Of a stretch of 64,000 bases of DNA, positions 1 through 9,659 are shown one piece after another. How positions within the stretch are numbered: the stretch's first letter is position 1; every line of letters starts with the position of its first letter. The notes below the pieces were generated by a model. That model did not search any database. It was given only the letters and a program-made list of their open reading frames with translations, and had not been told where the DNA came from. The DNA comes from Sialis fuliginosa (lineage: Eukaryota; Arthropoda; Insecta; Megaloptera; Sialidae). The DNA is taken from NCBI GenBank assembly GCA_961205875.1, contig OY540809.1, positions 35,228,267 through 35,292,266 on the forward strand, in the 5' to 3' direction. The position numbers and the translations under genes were made by a program.

Positions 1-395
1 AATAAATTGAGATAAATCTTTGTAAGGGAATATTTTACAACAAACGTTGTAGACCTATATTATAGGAAATTTAATGCTCTACAAAAAAGGTACCCTAAAA
101 TTTTTACGTAACATGTATCGTTCTTGAGATATCTTGAAAAAATAAATATTTTGGGGTGTCACCCCTCCCCCTTACACACGATTTTGATGATTTTGAAATG
201 GGACTGTCCTCAAGCCAGACCCAACCATCCGACCAAGTTTCAATAATATCGGTTCAGTGGTTCATGAGTTATGCGTGTGACATGGATTCAGGGGACAGAC
301 AGACGGACACACGGACAAACGGACGGACAGACAGACAGAGACGGAACGAAAAGTGTTTGTCTTAACCTGAAACGGAAAGATCAATTTAAAATTTT
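1..395 (+). repeat. Family A interspersed repeat, partial copy at window edge
   Basis: This is the plus-strand copy of a family that recurs at 1539-2349, 11969-12784, 42214-43044 (all minus) and 43046-43650 (plus). The shared text includes a stretch coding a spurious 68-72 residue ORF (starting MSPLPLTHDFDDFEMG) and a short GACAGACGGAC-like tract. The copy runs off the left edge of the window and stops after the GACA tract, short of the usual terminal GCGAGGAAGC. The ORF is shared only because the copies are similar, and I see no domain in it. Confidence 0.75.
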
Positions 396-1129
396 GAAAT
401 CGGAGAACATTTTTATATTTGGAAACATATTTTCAAATTTAACTATTCAAAATTCAAAATAAATAAATATAAATAATAAAGAATTTAAAAAATTGAAAAT
501 TAATTTTTTTTTAATTTCTAATAACTTACTACTGGAAAACGAAGAAAATGCGGTTTCTTAGTCACTTAAACTAAAAATATACACCTTAACTACAAGAAAA
601 CAATGTCACTGGACACGTGTTTCCACTTCACAAGAAGTCCTCATCAGGAACCTAACAGTTTCATTCTGGAACAGTACAATTAAGCTGTTTAGAAGCTAGT
701 CAATAAAATCGATTTTCTTAAGTAGGCTTATTACAAATATGAAACCATCAATTAAAAAGACTATTGTTAGAATATTGAATAATAGTGAAGTTAGTCGTTC
801 TGGCCTCAGAATGACGTATGTTATTTTAAACCAGAAATGCACATGTAATAGGTGTGTAAGTGTGTACAAATACGCAAACTGCAATTTATCACGGGTAAAT
901 TATTTTTAATAAAACATAATTGCAATATAGTTAATACTTTCAATGAAATTCTTATTCGGTTCATTGGACATGTTATGTGAGAAACAATGAAATAAGTTCT
1001 TTTTGTTTAGGCATTTACCCGTTTATGTATTTACTGATGCATGTACATACAGTGAAAGTAAATAATCGAAACAATCAAAATGTGTTGCATAATTGTTTTT
1101 TTCTTCTTAACACATGACCTAATGATTTT
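396..1129. other. AT-rich intergenic sequence, nothing recognised
   Basis: I see no exon-like stretch, RNA gene or well-defined repeat terminus here. Short ORFs are what AT-rich noncoding DNA would give. Confidence 0.5.
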
Positions 1130-1445
1130 TATATAAATAAAAAATATAAAAAAAATATTTTCTTTTTTAATAATTTACCTTTTAAAAACCAACTAAAAAG
1201 CAGAAAATAAAATTCAGTTAAACTCTTTTCGTACTAAATAAAGCATTTAAAAAAAAGTTGATTTTGTTCATACTAAAAGAGAAATTTTTTTAAACTATTA
1301 TAGTAAGAACGAAATCAACTTTTTTTTAAATGCAATATTTAGTACGAAAAGAGTCTAACTGAATTTTATTTTCTGCTTTTTAGTCGGTTTTTAAAATGCA
1401 AATTATTTAAAAAAAAAAGATTTTTTTATATTTTTTATTTTTGAG
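1130..1445. repeat. Foldback hairpin element
   Basis: The left arm (about 1130-1262) reads through AAAAAGCAGAAAATAAAATT and CTCTTTTCGTACTAAATA. The right arm (about 1310-1445) is its reverse complement, with a short AT-rich loop between them. The arms are well over 100 bp and only lightly diverged, as expected of a MITE or foldback element. I could not fix a target-site duplication, because the edges are simple A/T runs. Confidence 0.7.
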
Positions 1446-1538
1446 TTTTTAGTATTATACAAAGAAAAACATCAAAATAGTTCATGTAAATATACCTACT
1501 TATTCTGTCCTAAATCTTTACCAACAAATAACCATTTT

Positions 1539-2349
1539 GCTTCCTCGCAATATCGAAGATACGAGAAGCTATGTGATCGTTTCAGATTGAGACAAAAAAA
1601 AAGTTATCCGATTTAAAAATTTTAAATTGATTTATCCGTTTCACGTCAAGACAAACACTTTTCGTTCCGTGTCTGTCTGTCTGTCCGTATGTCCGTCCGT
1701 CCGTCCGTCCGTCTGTCCCCTGAATCCTTGTCACACGCATAACTCATGAACCGCTGAACCGATATTATTGAAACTTGGTCGAATGGTTGGGTTTGGTTTG
1801 AGGACAGTCCCATTTCAAAATCATCAAAATCGTGTGTAAGGGGGAGGGGTGACACCCCAAAATATTTATTTTTTCAAGATATCTCAAGAACGACACATGT
1901 TACGAGAAAATTTTATAGAATATTTTTTGTAGAGCATTAAATTTCCTATAATATGGGTCTATTACGTTTGTTGTAAAATATTCTCTTACAAAGATTTATC
2001 TCAATTTATTTTAAAAATTCGTGTTTTGTTTTTCTAAATTGATATTTGATTGGATATATTAAATGTCATTTTTACGTTTAAATGTCATTTTGGCGTTTTA
2101 AATGTCACTTTGACGTTTTAAATGTCATTTTGACATTTGCATAAATTTAGATTTAGATTGAAATTGTCAAAAAATTAAAAATATATGAAAAAATATTCAG
2201 GTGCGTTTTAAAAAAAATTTCGAACTAAGATTTTTTAGTAAAATTTGTATAAATATTAAATGGTTAACCAATGCCAGGCAATTTATCTGAACACTATCGG
2301 TTTTAGTGAATTTAGCACGAGGAAGCACTGTGCATTTACTTGGCAGATG
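1539..2349 (-). repeat. Family A interspersed repeat, full-length copy
   Basis: This copy runs from GCTTCCTCGCAATATCGAAG at the left to ACTTGGCAGATG at the right. Both ends coincide with those of the copy at 11969-12784, so they are likely true element ends. Inside are the (GTCC)n/(GTCT)n tract, the conserved spurious ORF on the minus strand, and a run of degenerate AAATGTCATTTTGACGTTT units. No transposase or reverse-transcriptase coding is visible, so it is a non-autonomous element of uncertain class. Confidence 0.75.
2062..2140. repeat. Short tandem repeat, about 19-20 bp units
   Basis: Four degenerate units of AAATGTCATTTTGACGTTT lie in tandem inside the family A copy. The same block is present at 12495-12572 and is one unit shorter at 42770-42828, so unit number varies between copies of the element. 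Confidence 0.75.
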
Positions 2350-3052
2350 TTTTTAATTTCGTTTTTGTGCCAAGTTTGAAATGATCATTACAACTATATT
2401 TTTTGCTGTAACTTATCACTAAAACACATCACGTATAATAATATATGTATAATTAATATTTATTAATTTTAATAGATTTCGTTCTATTTCTTTCGTTGTC
2501 TAAAGTACATATAAGAATTAAAAATATTCTTAATTGAAAGTAATGACAAGTAAAATATTCAAATAATGAAAAATGTATTTCAGTATTTTTTTTGTTATAC
2601 GTACCTAAACAGCCATAGAAGGGGTGAAAGGCGAAAACCACCCTTAAAATTTGAATTTTAAATATTAATAAATAAGTTGTTGCCTTGGAAACAAATGCAA
2701 TTAAATTTAAATTGTCAGATTAGTTATTATAAAAATAAATGCAATTTAATTCAAATTGTCAAATTAGTTATTCTAAAAATGTGTGTTATATTATTGACAT
2801 TAGGATATTAGAAAACTAATATTCATAATACAAAAGTGAGTTTTATTTCTGACCAATTCCATTAAATTTTTCATGTACATATTAAAAAAAATATTCACAT
2901 AAACTATACGAAAACAATAAATAATCAGTTTTCAAGTATTTATAATCATACCGTGTTGGGAAGTTGATTGTGTGGACTTAAAGAGTCTCAGTCTCACCCC
3001 ACCCCAAGCTTGTTTTTTATTAATTTTATTAAATTTTGACTCTACATTCCAG
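2350..3052 (+). promoter_or_regulatory. Region upstream of the cuticle exons; possible TATA near 2938
   Basis: The sequence just before the first recognised cuticle exon is AT-rich and has a TATA-like string (TATTTATAATC) at about 2937-2947. A polypyrimidine stretch and AG acceptor end at 3052. The missing first exon, which would hold the start codon and the first residues of the signal peptide, should lie upstream. I could not identify it: no ATG followed by a convincing GT donor stands out. The TATA call is weak in DNA of this composition. Confidence 0.3.
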
Positions 3053-4304
3053 TACGTATCACTCATCGCGTACTTCGCGATCTCCTCTGCCCAGTACAAC
3101 AACAACAACAACAACAACGGGCAGTACAATAGCGGCCAGTATAACGACGGGTCGTACGATCAGCCAGCCGCCGCTCCAGCGTATCAAGGCGGCGGTGGTA
3201 GTTTGGCCAAACACCCCGCTATTCTGTCGCACAAGCAGGCTCTGGCCCATGACGGAGGGTTCAACTATGTGTTCACAGCCGACAACGGTCTTAAACAAGG
3301 CGAGTCGATATCTCCCGACGGTACACGCACAGGAGCGTATCAATATGTCGATCCTAATGGAAAGACCATCAGTGTGAAATACACAGCAGGTAACTTGACA
3401 TTTTAAATAGGTGGTTATCAAATTATTATTATATGAAACGTAAAGTCTTTAACAACATTTTTGATATCGTGGACTGTATGGTTTAAAAGTAGGGGAAAAG
3501 GTTGTACCTTGGGACATTTTTTACTTTTCAGGTTTTCGTAGAAAACTAGGAAACCTTATAGTTTCGCCATGTCGTCCGTCCTGAAAATTTTAAGCCGATT
3601 AAGATGAAATTTGGTATACGGACGAAGACTGATAACATAAAAAAAAAATGATAAGATTTAAAAAAACAAATTTTGGACCCCCTTTCCATAGACTGAAAAG
3701 TGAACTCACATTTTTCTTTTCACTTACCCCATTGAGTGGGGTGTCATTAGATAGGTCTCCTAAAATGCAACAAAAAATGTTAAATGGTCTTTTGATTTAG
3801 ATTTCTAGAGCAATTGTCTCAAGGTACAACCCTTTCCCCTATAAATTAAAAAAAGGCGGTCTTGTTTTACAAACGTTTATAAAAGTCTCGTCTGAATTCC
3901 TAGTACAAATAAAGCCCCTAATAACTTATACAGGGCTAAAATAAATTATTACATTATTAAACTTCTCTATTCTAGGTAAAGAAGGATTCAGAATTCTGGA
4001 AGGCGATCACATCCCAAAAGCACCAGTACCCCAACATCCGGTTCCACAGCCTGCTTACCAGAGCTACCAACCTCCGGCTCCGGTTCAGCAATACCAACCC
4101 AGCCCATCTTACAACACCGGTGCTTACCAACCTCAACAACAAAACTCATATCAGGCAGGCCCTCAAACTTTCCCAAAATACCAGCCTCAATATAGGACCG
4201 CAGCACCGCAAGAAAATGCCCAACAAGATGATAAATATTACGATGTTCAGCCTGGCAAACCACATTCGTTCGGTACAGGGTACTCATTCGAATTTGCTGG
4301 TTAA
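3053..4304 (+). CDS. Cuticle protein with Rebers-Riddiford chitin-binding domain (5' exon missing)
   Basis: Structural protein of the chitinous exoskeleton, secreted by epidermal cells. Two exons are clear: 3053-3389 (after a CAG acceptor, ending at G|GTAACT) and 3976-4304 (after TCTAG), joining in phase 1 to make GGT; the stop is TAA at 4302-4304. The first exon opens with YVSLIAYFAISSAQ, the end of a signal peptide, so a short upstream exon must supply the Met. Next come an Asn/Gln/Tyr/Gly-rich segment and then the chitin_bind_4 domain: FNYVFTADNGLKQGESIS, GAYQYVDPNGKTISVKYTAG and KEGFRILEGDHIPKAP. The usual YTADENGF is here YTAGKEGF. The tail is rich in Pro, Gln and Tyr (repeats like YQPPAP and YQPQ) and ends GTGYSFEFAG. 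It looks like the RR-1 type, but the subfamily is uncertain. The 586-bp intron hosts a TA-flanked MITE. GC content and codon use are clearly higher than in the flanking DNA. Confidence 0.93.
3492..3839. mobile_element. TA-flanked MITE inside the cuticle gene intron
   Basis: Terminal inverted repeats GGGGAAAAGGTTGTACCTTG (left) and CAAGGTACAACCCTTTCCCC (right) are flanked by TA at 3490-3491 and 3840-3841, as in Tc1/mariner-type non-autonomous elements. The 348-bp interior is related, in reverse orientation, to the tandem units and the 26200-26490 segment of the foldback at 24617-26947. There is no coding capacity. Confidence 0.8.
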
Positions 4305-4459
4305 ATTATAGGAAATTGAAGAATTTTATAATTAGGTTAATAGTTTTTTTTATTTAGTCAATGTCAATAGACATTGTTATTTTTATATTTAAGAATTTAT
4401 CTCTTAAAATGAAACTAGTCTTTTTATCAGTTCTGCGTTTTTGTTTTTGTAATATTTAA
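4305..4459 (+). other. Cuticle gene 3' UTR start
   Basis: AT-rich sequence after the TAA. There is no strong AATAAA before the MITE at 4460; the first canonical AATAAA downstream is in GAATAAAATG at 4801. The transcript may therefore run through the MITE. Confidence 0.35.
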
Positions 4460-4644
4460 AACCTCTATATACACCACCAAATCTGCAGGGCCGATTTGTT
4501 GGGAGGTAGAGCGTGGGTACTGCAAATTAGGATGTGTATAGGCAAATCGGGCCAACTATTCGCGGAATAAACGATCCAATCTGCAGAACCCACACTCTAC
4601 CTCCCGACAAATCGGCCCTGCAGATTGGGTGGTGTATAGAGGCC
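4460..4644. mobile_element. TTAA-flanked foldback MITE
   Basis: TTAA at 4456-4459 and 4645-4648 flanks inverted ends AACCTCTATATACACCACC and GGTGGTGTATAGAGGCC. The arms extend about 60 bp inwards through CTGCAGGGCCGATTTGT and its complement GACAAATCGGCCCTGCAG. TTAA targets with inverted ends suggest a piggyBac-like MITE; no transposase is present. Confidence 0.8.
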
Positions 4645-4954
4645 TTAAAAGCTTAGTTATATCGATATCTCAATGAATATTTTAGAAAGTTTAACATATG
4701 TAATTATTTCTTTTTGGCACCTTTTTCTTGAAATGTTTACTAACTACAAAAATCTATCTTACTGAAAAAATCTCCATAAGCAAAACTTATGTTGTTATAA
4801 GAATAAAATGCGTAAGTGTTTATTAGGATTGTATTGAAAATAGCAGTCTATTAAATTTGTATCAACAGAGTATTCTATCGAAATTTAAAAAAAATGCCTT
4901 TTGCTTAAAAGGCACTACATTAAGGTATATAAAGACAAGGTAGTCTCATCACAA

Positions 4955-5215
4955 GGTTGTCTCATCAGCTCCTTGACTAATCAGTGTTGGCGCGGGAATT
5001 GACGTCACCACGAAGACATATTAAAATGTTATAAATGGATAATAGAATATCAATTACAAAAAATTCCTTTATTTATTCTTGTCTTCGTATTTTTTAATAT
5101 TTTAACAACACATAGAATCAAATAAGTACAAATTCGACATTGCAAATTCATAAAGAGCTGCCAGAATCACAGAACGTATTGCCAACTTAGATCCACTATT
5201 GTATGGAAAACAGTG
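4955..5215 (+). repeat. Family B repeat carrying a promoter-like module
   Basis: This segment is shared with 37480-37740 inside the pogo-like element. The conserved core at 4977-5010 reads CTAATCAG, then TTGGCGCGGGAA, then TTGACGTCACC: a CCAAT-like box, an E2F-like site and a CRE. Downstream similarity continues through TAATAGAATATCAATTACAA and AATTCGACATT. The 4955 copy has no recognisable inverted ends of its own and may be a fragment of the pogo-like family. Confidence 0.6.
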
Positions 5216-5819
5216 GTGCGTTACACTTTATCTTACTGCTTAGGACCCCGAAGTAAATCTGATGAAAATGACTCGAGATATAAATGAGAAGACCTTTTTA
5301 CAATTTTGGTAAAGAAATTTATAAATTTATTAAAAAAATTTATTCAACAAAATTTAAAATTCCTCGAGCCCCAGAATTTCATAACGCGCTACTGCGCTGT
5401 GTAGAAATGTTTTTCATGTGACTAAAGACTACTATATTCCAATGTAATGTTTTTTATCAGATTTTTTCAATATGATAAATATTTAATTTAATTTCTTTAC
5501 GCTTTTTTGGGTGCTTAAAAATATAAAATGCTATTAATTAAAGTAATATTTTCTCATTACTAACTAACTGAAACTTTTTGGACATAATCAATGGCATAGG
5601 ACATAGGGATACTTATCACTTCTTCTTCTTCTTTATTTTTTATTCTTCCATCAAAACGTGATAATTCTAACACCTACCTTATATTCCCTGATATTTATCA
5701 TAATTTTCCTTTATATACACTTAAAACTATTTTCTTGTTTTTATTTAAGTTAAAATATTCTTGCACGTGTAAAAACTTAACTTTTTCCTTATATTAATTT
5801 TTTTTTATTACTATTGCCT
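5216..5819. other. AT-rich intergenic sequence, nothing recognised
   Basis: There are no exon-like segments or defined repeats, only low-complexity runs such as CTTCTTCTTCTTC near 5620. Confidence 0.45.
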
Positions 5820-5822
5820 TTA

Positions 5823-6009
5823 AGCCTTGGCACTTTACAGAAACAGTGTCCGTCAGCGCTTCGACCTTGCAAATCTAGTATATGTGATTCAATACAAGTG
5901 GCATTTTAGCTGCGTTGAAACGCGGCGGCGTTTTTTTTATTGAATCACATATATTACATTTGCAAGGTCGAAGCGCTGACAGACACCGCTTCTGTAAAGT
6001 GCCAAGGCT
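5823..6009. mobile_element. TTA-flanked foldback MITE
   Basis: Inverted ends AGCCTTGGCACTTTACAGAA and TTCTGTAAAGTGCCAAGGCT have about 60-bp arms that include GTCAGCGCTTCGACCTTGCAAA. They are flanked by TTA at 5820-5822 and 6010-6012. A 3-bp TTA duplication fits PIF/Harbinger-type MITEs. A diverged relative may lie at about 19070-19310 (GTAAAGTGCCACCGCTTA). Confidence 0.75.
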
Positions 6010-6012
6010 TTA

Positions 6013-6428
6013 TTTTCCATTCTTAACTAAACAATTTACTAAAATATTTTTTATTTACACATATACCACCATACTTTTCATCTGCACTTTTTAATTATTG
6101 TAGCACTTGTGATCTTGTAACTAATTTTTTGTTTATAATTTTATGTTTCATTGATACTATTGAACATATTCTTTTTACTGCCATTTAAATTTTATACGTA
6201 ATTAAGTAAATGTAGATACTTGTGTGTATTGACAATATTTTTATACTTAATGCTTATTATTACCTACTCATAATATATTTGTTCTTAAAAGTAATGTAGA
6301 CATATTTTAATAATCTATACATTGTAATGACCTTGTGAATATATGTATTTTTACATTTTAATAAAAATATGATGCATTAACTTTCGCATATTAATATTTT
6401 TATTTGTTACCCAACAGAAATAGCATTT
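6013..6428. other. AT-rich intergenic sequence, nothing recognised
   Basis: Very AT-rich with no supported gene or repeat terminus; it ends at the target duplication of the next element. Confidence 0.45.
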
Positions 6429-6814
6429 AGATCGAACAGCGAGCCAGGGCGACCGCCCGGGGCGCCAGGCCAGGTGGGGCGGCGCAAAATGGGGCATAAA
6501 TGACTTTTTTGGTTCAAATCAGTATACAGGCTGTAATTTTTGAGTAATCTTTTTTTTAATCTTTAAATTTTTTGTCGATCTGTTAAACCCGATAAAGCAA
6601 AAAATATAGCTAAATATAAACAATGTTAATTTAAACAAAAATCGATTATTTGATAGCTGCTAACTAACAAATCCTTATTCACCAACCCAGAAAACCTTTA
6701 ATAAGGTATTAGCTGAGATATTAACTAATCAAGTTATTTGTTAATTTATCAATTTTAATTTGTTAATAAGAGGGGAAGGGGGTCTCGACGGTCTTAGGGC
6801 ATTTGATAGTCTTA

Positions 6815-7095
6815 TGTCCGGTATTATAAAGGAGCTAGCAAATTTGCTAGCTAGCAAGCACTTTCAAATGAAAGTTGAAGACTTTGACAAGTTTCGCGCA
6901 CGCGTTGTAGGTAAATACCAACGGTATTAAAACAGTGGTGAAATTATTAAAATTATTTTGTACGGTGAAAGATGCCAACTGTGTTACAATTAGTTGAAGT
7001 GTCACTGCTCTAAATTCTTAACTAATCCATAGATACTAGTACAGAATTAATACCCCATTTGAAAGTAATTGCTAGCTCCTTTATAATACCGGACA
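6815..7095. mobile_element. TTA-flanked MITE (family C)
   Basis: Inverted ends TGTCCGGTATTATAAAGGAG and CTCCTTTATAATACCGGACA are flanked by TTA at 6812-6814 and 7096-7098. The ends then continue into GCTAGCAA/TTGCTAGC palindromes. A second, left-truncated copy is at 29226-29649. The duplication size suggests the PIF/Harbinger group. Confidence 0.8.
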
Positions 7096-7262
7096 TTAAA
7101 GTTAATGATGTAAACTATCAAATTCAAATCCCCTAACCCCCCTAACCATAAACATTGTAAAAGTTTAGACTTACACATATTTCAATAGCAATGCTATCAT
7201 CATTGGATGATAAACTCTTATAATTTTTATGGTTAGGGGATTTGTATTTGATAAGTCATAAC

Positions 7263-8581
7263 TAGGGGTGTACCGGAACTGAAATTTTGAGTTCCGGCCG
7301 GAACCAGAATTACCGGAATTCACGAAAAAAATCCGGCCGGAATTCCGGCCGGAACCGGAATTTTTTCAAAAAATTCTGTATGAAATAGTAACAAATAAAG
7401 AATATAAATAAAAATGTTTTATACATAGGTAACGTTTTATATCAATACAATTAATTATTTTAAACAGTACAGGAATGAGGTACATTACATTCTACAAAAT
7501 TGCTGTTTCTAATAAAATGTTTATCATACGTTCTTTTCGATTATAAATTATAAAAGGATTAAATCGAAGGTGGTAAATCAGATATTTAGAAATAATTAAA
7601 TATATCTAAACTGTTATCCATAAATGGGGATTAGTATTTTTCCAAAAAAGATCAATAATTAAATATCATTTTTATTACCTACATATCTTGTATTACTAAA
7701 AAATTATTTTATGATGGTTAATTAATGTAATCATTTTAATTAAATATATCTAAAATATAAAGTAAACAAATTGATTTTGTGTTATGAAGTTTTTATTTCC
7801 ATTAAAAATAAAATATAAAATTATATTAATTTTTTTTTTTTTACAAAAATACTGATATTTTAGAATCTCTTATACACGGTCTCACTACTCAAACTTATTT
7901 CTGTTCCTTATCTAAGTGTTCCTTAGTCTTAAGTTGAACCTAAATTTTACGTCGATCTCACAGGTCTATCTTATCATCAAGGTAATTAAACCTTGGTTTA
8001 TGACAATATAATTAATTTTGGATATAAATTGTGCATTTGATCATCATATATTCAAATATTCAGTAATACACAGAAATGTCACAAGCTATAAAAGATATGA
8101 AATTTCTAAGTATTATAATTTTTGTTCTTTTTTATATTAGTTTTAAAAATTACTACTAACATGTCATATAAATATTCGAGTCTATTTTTCAAACGAGTTA
8201 TAAAAGCATACACTGGAGGCTTTGTTAAACGAAACAGTTTTAAAAAGGTTAATTTTGATTTGAAAATGGTTATATCTATAATAATCTTGGCTTGAAATGC
8301 CATAAACTATTATACCTATGATATCTGCATCATTACCATCAATAATTTTATCAAAAATGTTTACAATATTCATTTTTGTGTACAGTTTTCAGGTTAAGTG
8401 GAACTAAAGTATCACTTTGACTAGGACTTAAATTTAGGTAATACTTAACGACTTAAGGAACACAATAGTAGAATGTAGAAATAAAATTAAAAATTCCGGC
8501 GGGGTCCGGCCGGAATTTTCTAATTCCGGCCGGAACCGGAATAAAATCGTAAATTCCGGCCGGAATTCCGGTACACCCCTA
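7263..8581. mobile_element. hAT-type non-autonomous element with CCGGCCGG subterminal repeats
   Basis: A perfect 8-bp duplication GTCATAAC flanks the element at 7255-7262 and 8582-8589. Terminal inverted repeats are TAGGGGTGTACCGG and CCGGTACACCCCTA. Both subterminal regions, about 100 bp each, are built from degenerate GGAATTCCGGCCGGAACC motifs; the roughly 1.1-kb middle is AT-rich without coding capacity. It is inserted in the older element at 6437-8799. Confidence 0.9.
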
Positions 8582-8807
8582 GTCATAACCATAATTTTTG
8601 TATATTGTTTGTTATAGATGTAAGCTATATTTAAAAAAAAGTAAGGGTCTGTAGGATCGCGCCAAGCTGAGATATTAACTATTCTTATTAATTTATCAAT
8701 TTTAATTAATTCCGGTGATTTTTTAACATGTTTTTATCGGGAGAGAGGGCGGAAAAATAAATCTCGCCCAGGGCGCCAGAATCGCTAAGGCCGGCTCTGA
8801 GGTCGAA

Positions 8808-9659
8808 TGCCCATTGAAGTGAAGTCGCATAGTGCAAGAACATATGACATATTTTTCTGCCCCATTTGAACACTAGGCTGACTTACGGAAATCCGTTATT
8901 CGTGGAAAAAATAGTGCCAACCCACACACTCGTGGATAAAGGGGTTTAATTCCTTAATGAACATGTTAAGAAAAAGTGCATTTTTGCCCCATGTGAGCAC
9001 TAATAAAATCACGACAGGGAGTTAGTTTATGAAAAGTTAGATAGTGAAAGTGCAATATGCAGACGCGTAGGGTGGGGATAAAGGGTGGGCAGATGCAATT
9101 GAAAGTGACAAAGGGTTGTAAATTTAAAAAAAATATATGAGGCGTTTATTTTGAAAGTGGCCTAAGTCCACTTATGTTTACTGAGATATTTAAGGGTTTG
9201 CGTTTCAATAAAATTAAAATGTATACAATTCAGGAAATCTAAGTATGTATACAGGGTGATATTTTAATCTTGAGATTATTAATATATGGAAAACTATGAG
9301 ATTACTTTAAGTGTATAGGGAAAACTATGGATTTTTAGGGAAAATATTTGGTACAAAAGTTTCAGGATTTAGAGGGACAAAATCAATGGAGGTAACAATT
9401 TTGACCTTGAGTGGAGGTTTGAAGGTCATTTTGGGGTCAGAAATTTTTATTCAAACGAAACCTATTTTTTTTTTAAATTCGTATTTTGCAGCAAAAAAGA
9501 AACAACTTTTGTCTGAAAAAATTTATAAAAATTTTAATTTTAACATTTTTTTTTTTATTTTGTTACATTAAAAAAAAATTTTTTTGATTTAAAATATTAT
9601 AAAATTATAAAAAAATTATTTTTTTAAACTGCATTTTTTCTCAAACATCTAATAGTATA
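8808..9659. other. Intergenic sequence, nothing recognised
   Basis: There is no supported gene. The string GACGCGTAGGGTGGGGATAA near 9063 reappears in reverse complement near 14343, just left of the CGTGTAAACAC-rich block, so the two may be displaced parts of one element. The segment ends in long A and T runs. Confidence 0.4.

Larger units (their letters stand above)
6437..8799. mobile_element. hAT-like element holding two nested MITEs
   Basis: The left end is CAGCGAGCCAGGGCGACCGC and the right end is the complement of CAGAGCCGGCCTTAGCGATT. The subterminal parts share GGGCGCC/GGCGCCCTGGGCG. Flanking 8-mers are AGATCGAA (6429-6436) and AGGTCGAA (8800-8807), a target duplication with one mismatch, as expected for an old hAT insertion. 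The interior has an inverted pair around CCCCTAACCATAA/TTATGGTTAGGGG (about 7130 and 7230) and two younger insertions (6815-7095, 7263-8581). There is no transposase ORF. Confidence 0.7.

Noticed and set aside
156-365. A 68-72 residue ORF (MSPLPLTHDFDDFEMG...) found in four places as a possible small conserved protein family
   Set aside because: It is read through a repeated element including its (GACA)n tract, has no domain, and breaks in the fifth copy (43046-43650). Similarity follows from repeat identity, not from coding constraint that I can see.
2556-2575. ATGAAAAATGTATTTC as the missing first exon of the cuticle gene
   Set aside because: It would give a short Met-Lys-Asn start in the right phase, but the donor is poor and such strings are frequent in AT-rich DNA. 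Not supported without transcript data.
3059-3421. 120-codon minus-strand ORF over the cuticle exon
   Set aside because: Antisense shadow of the GC-richer cuticle exon; valine runs come from the Asn/Gln codon repeats.
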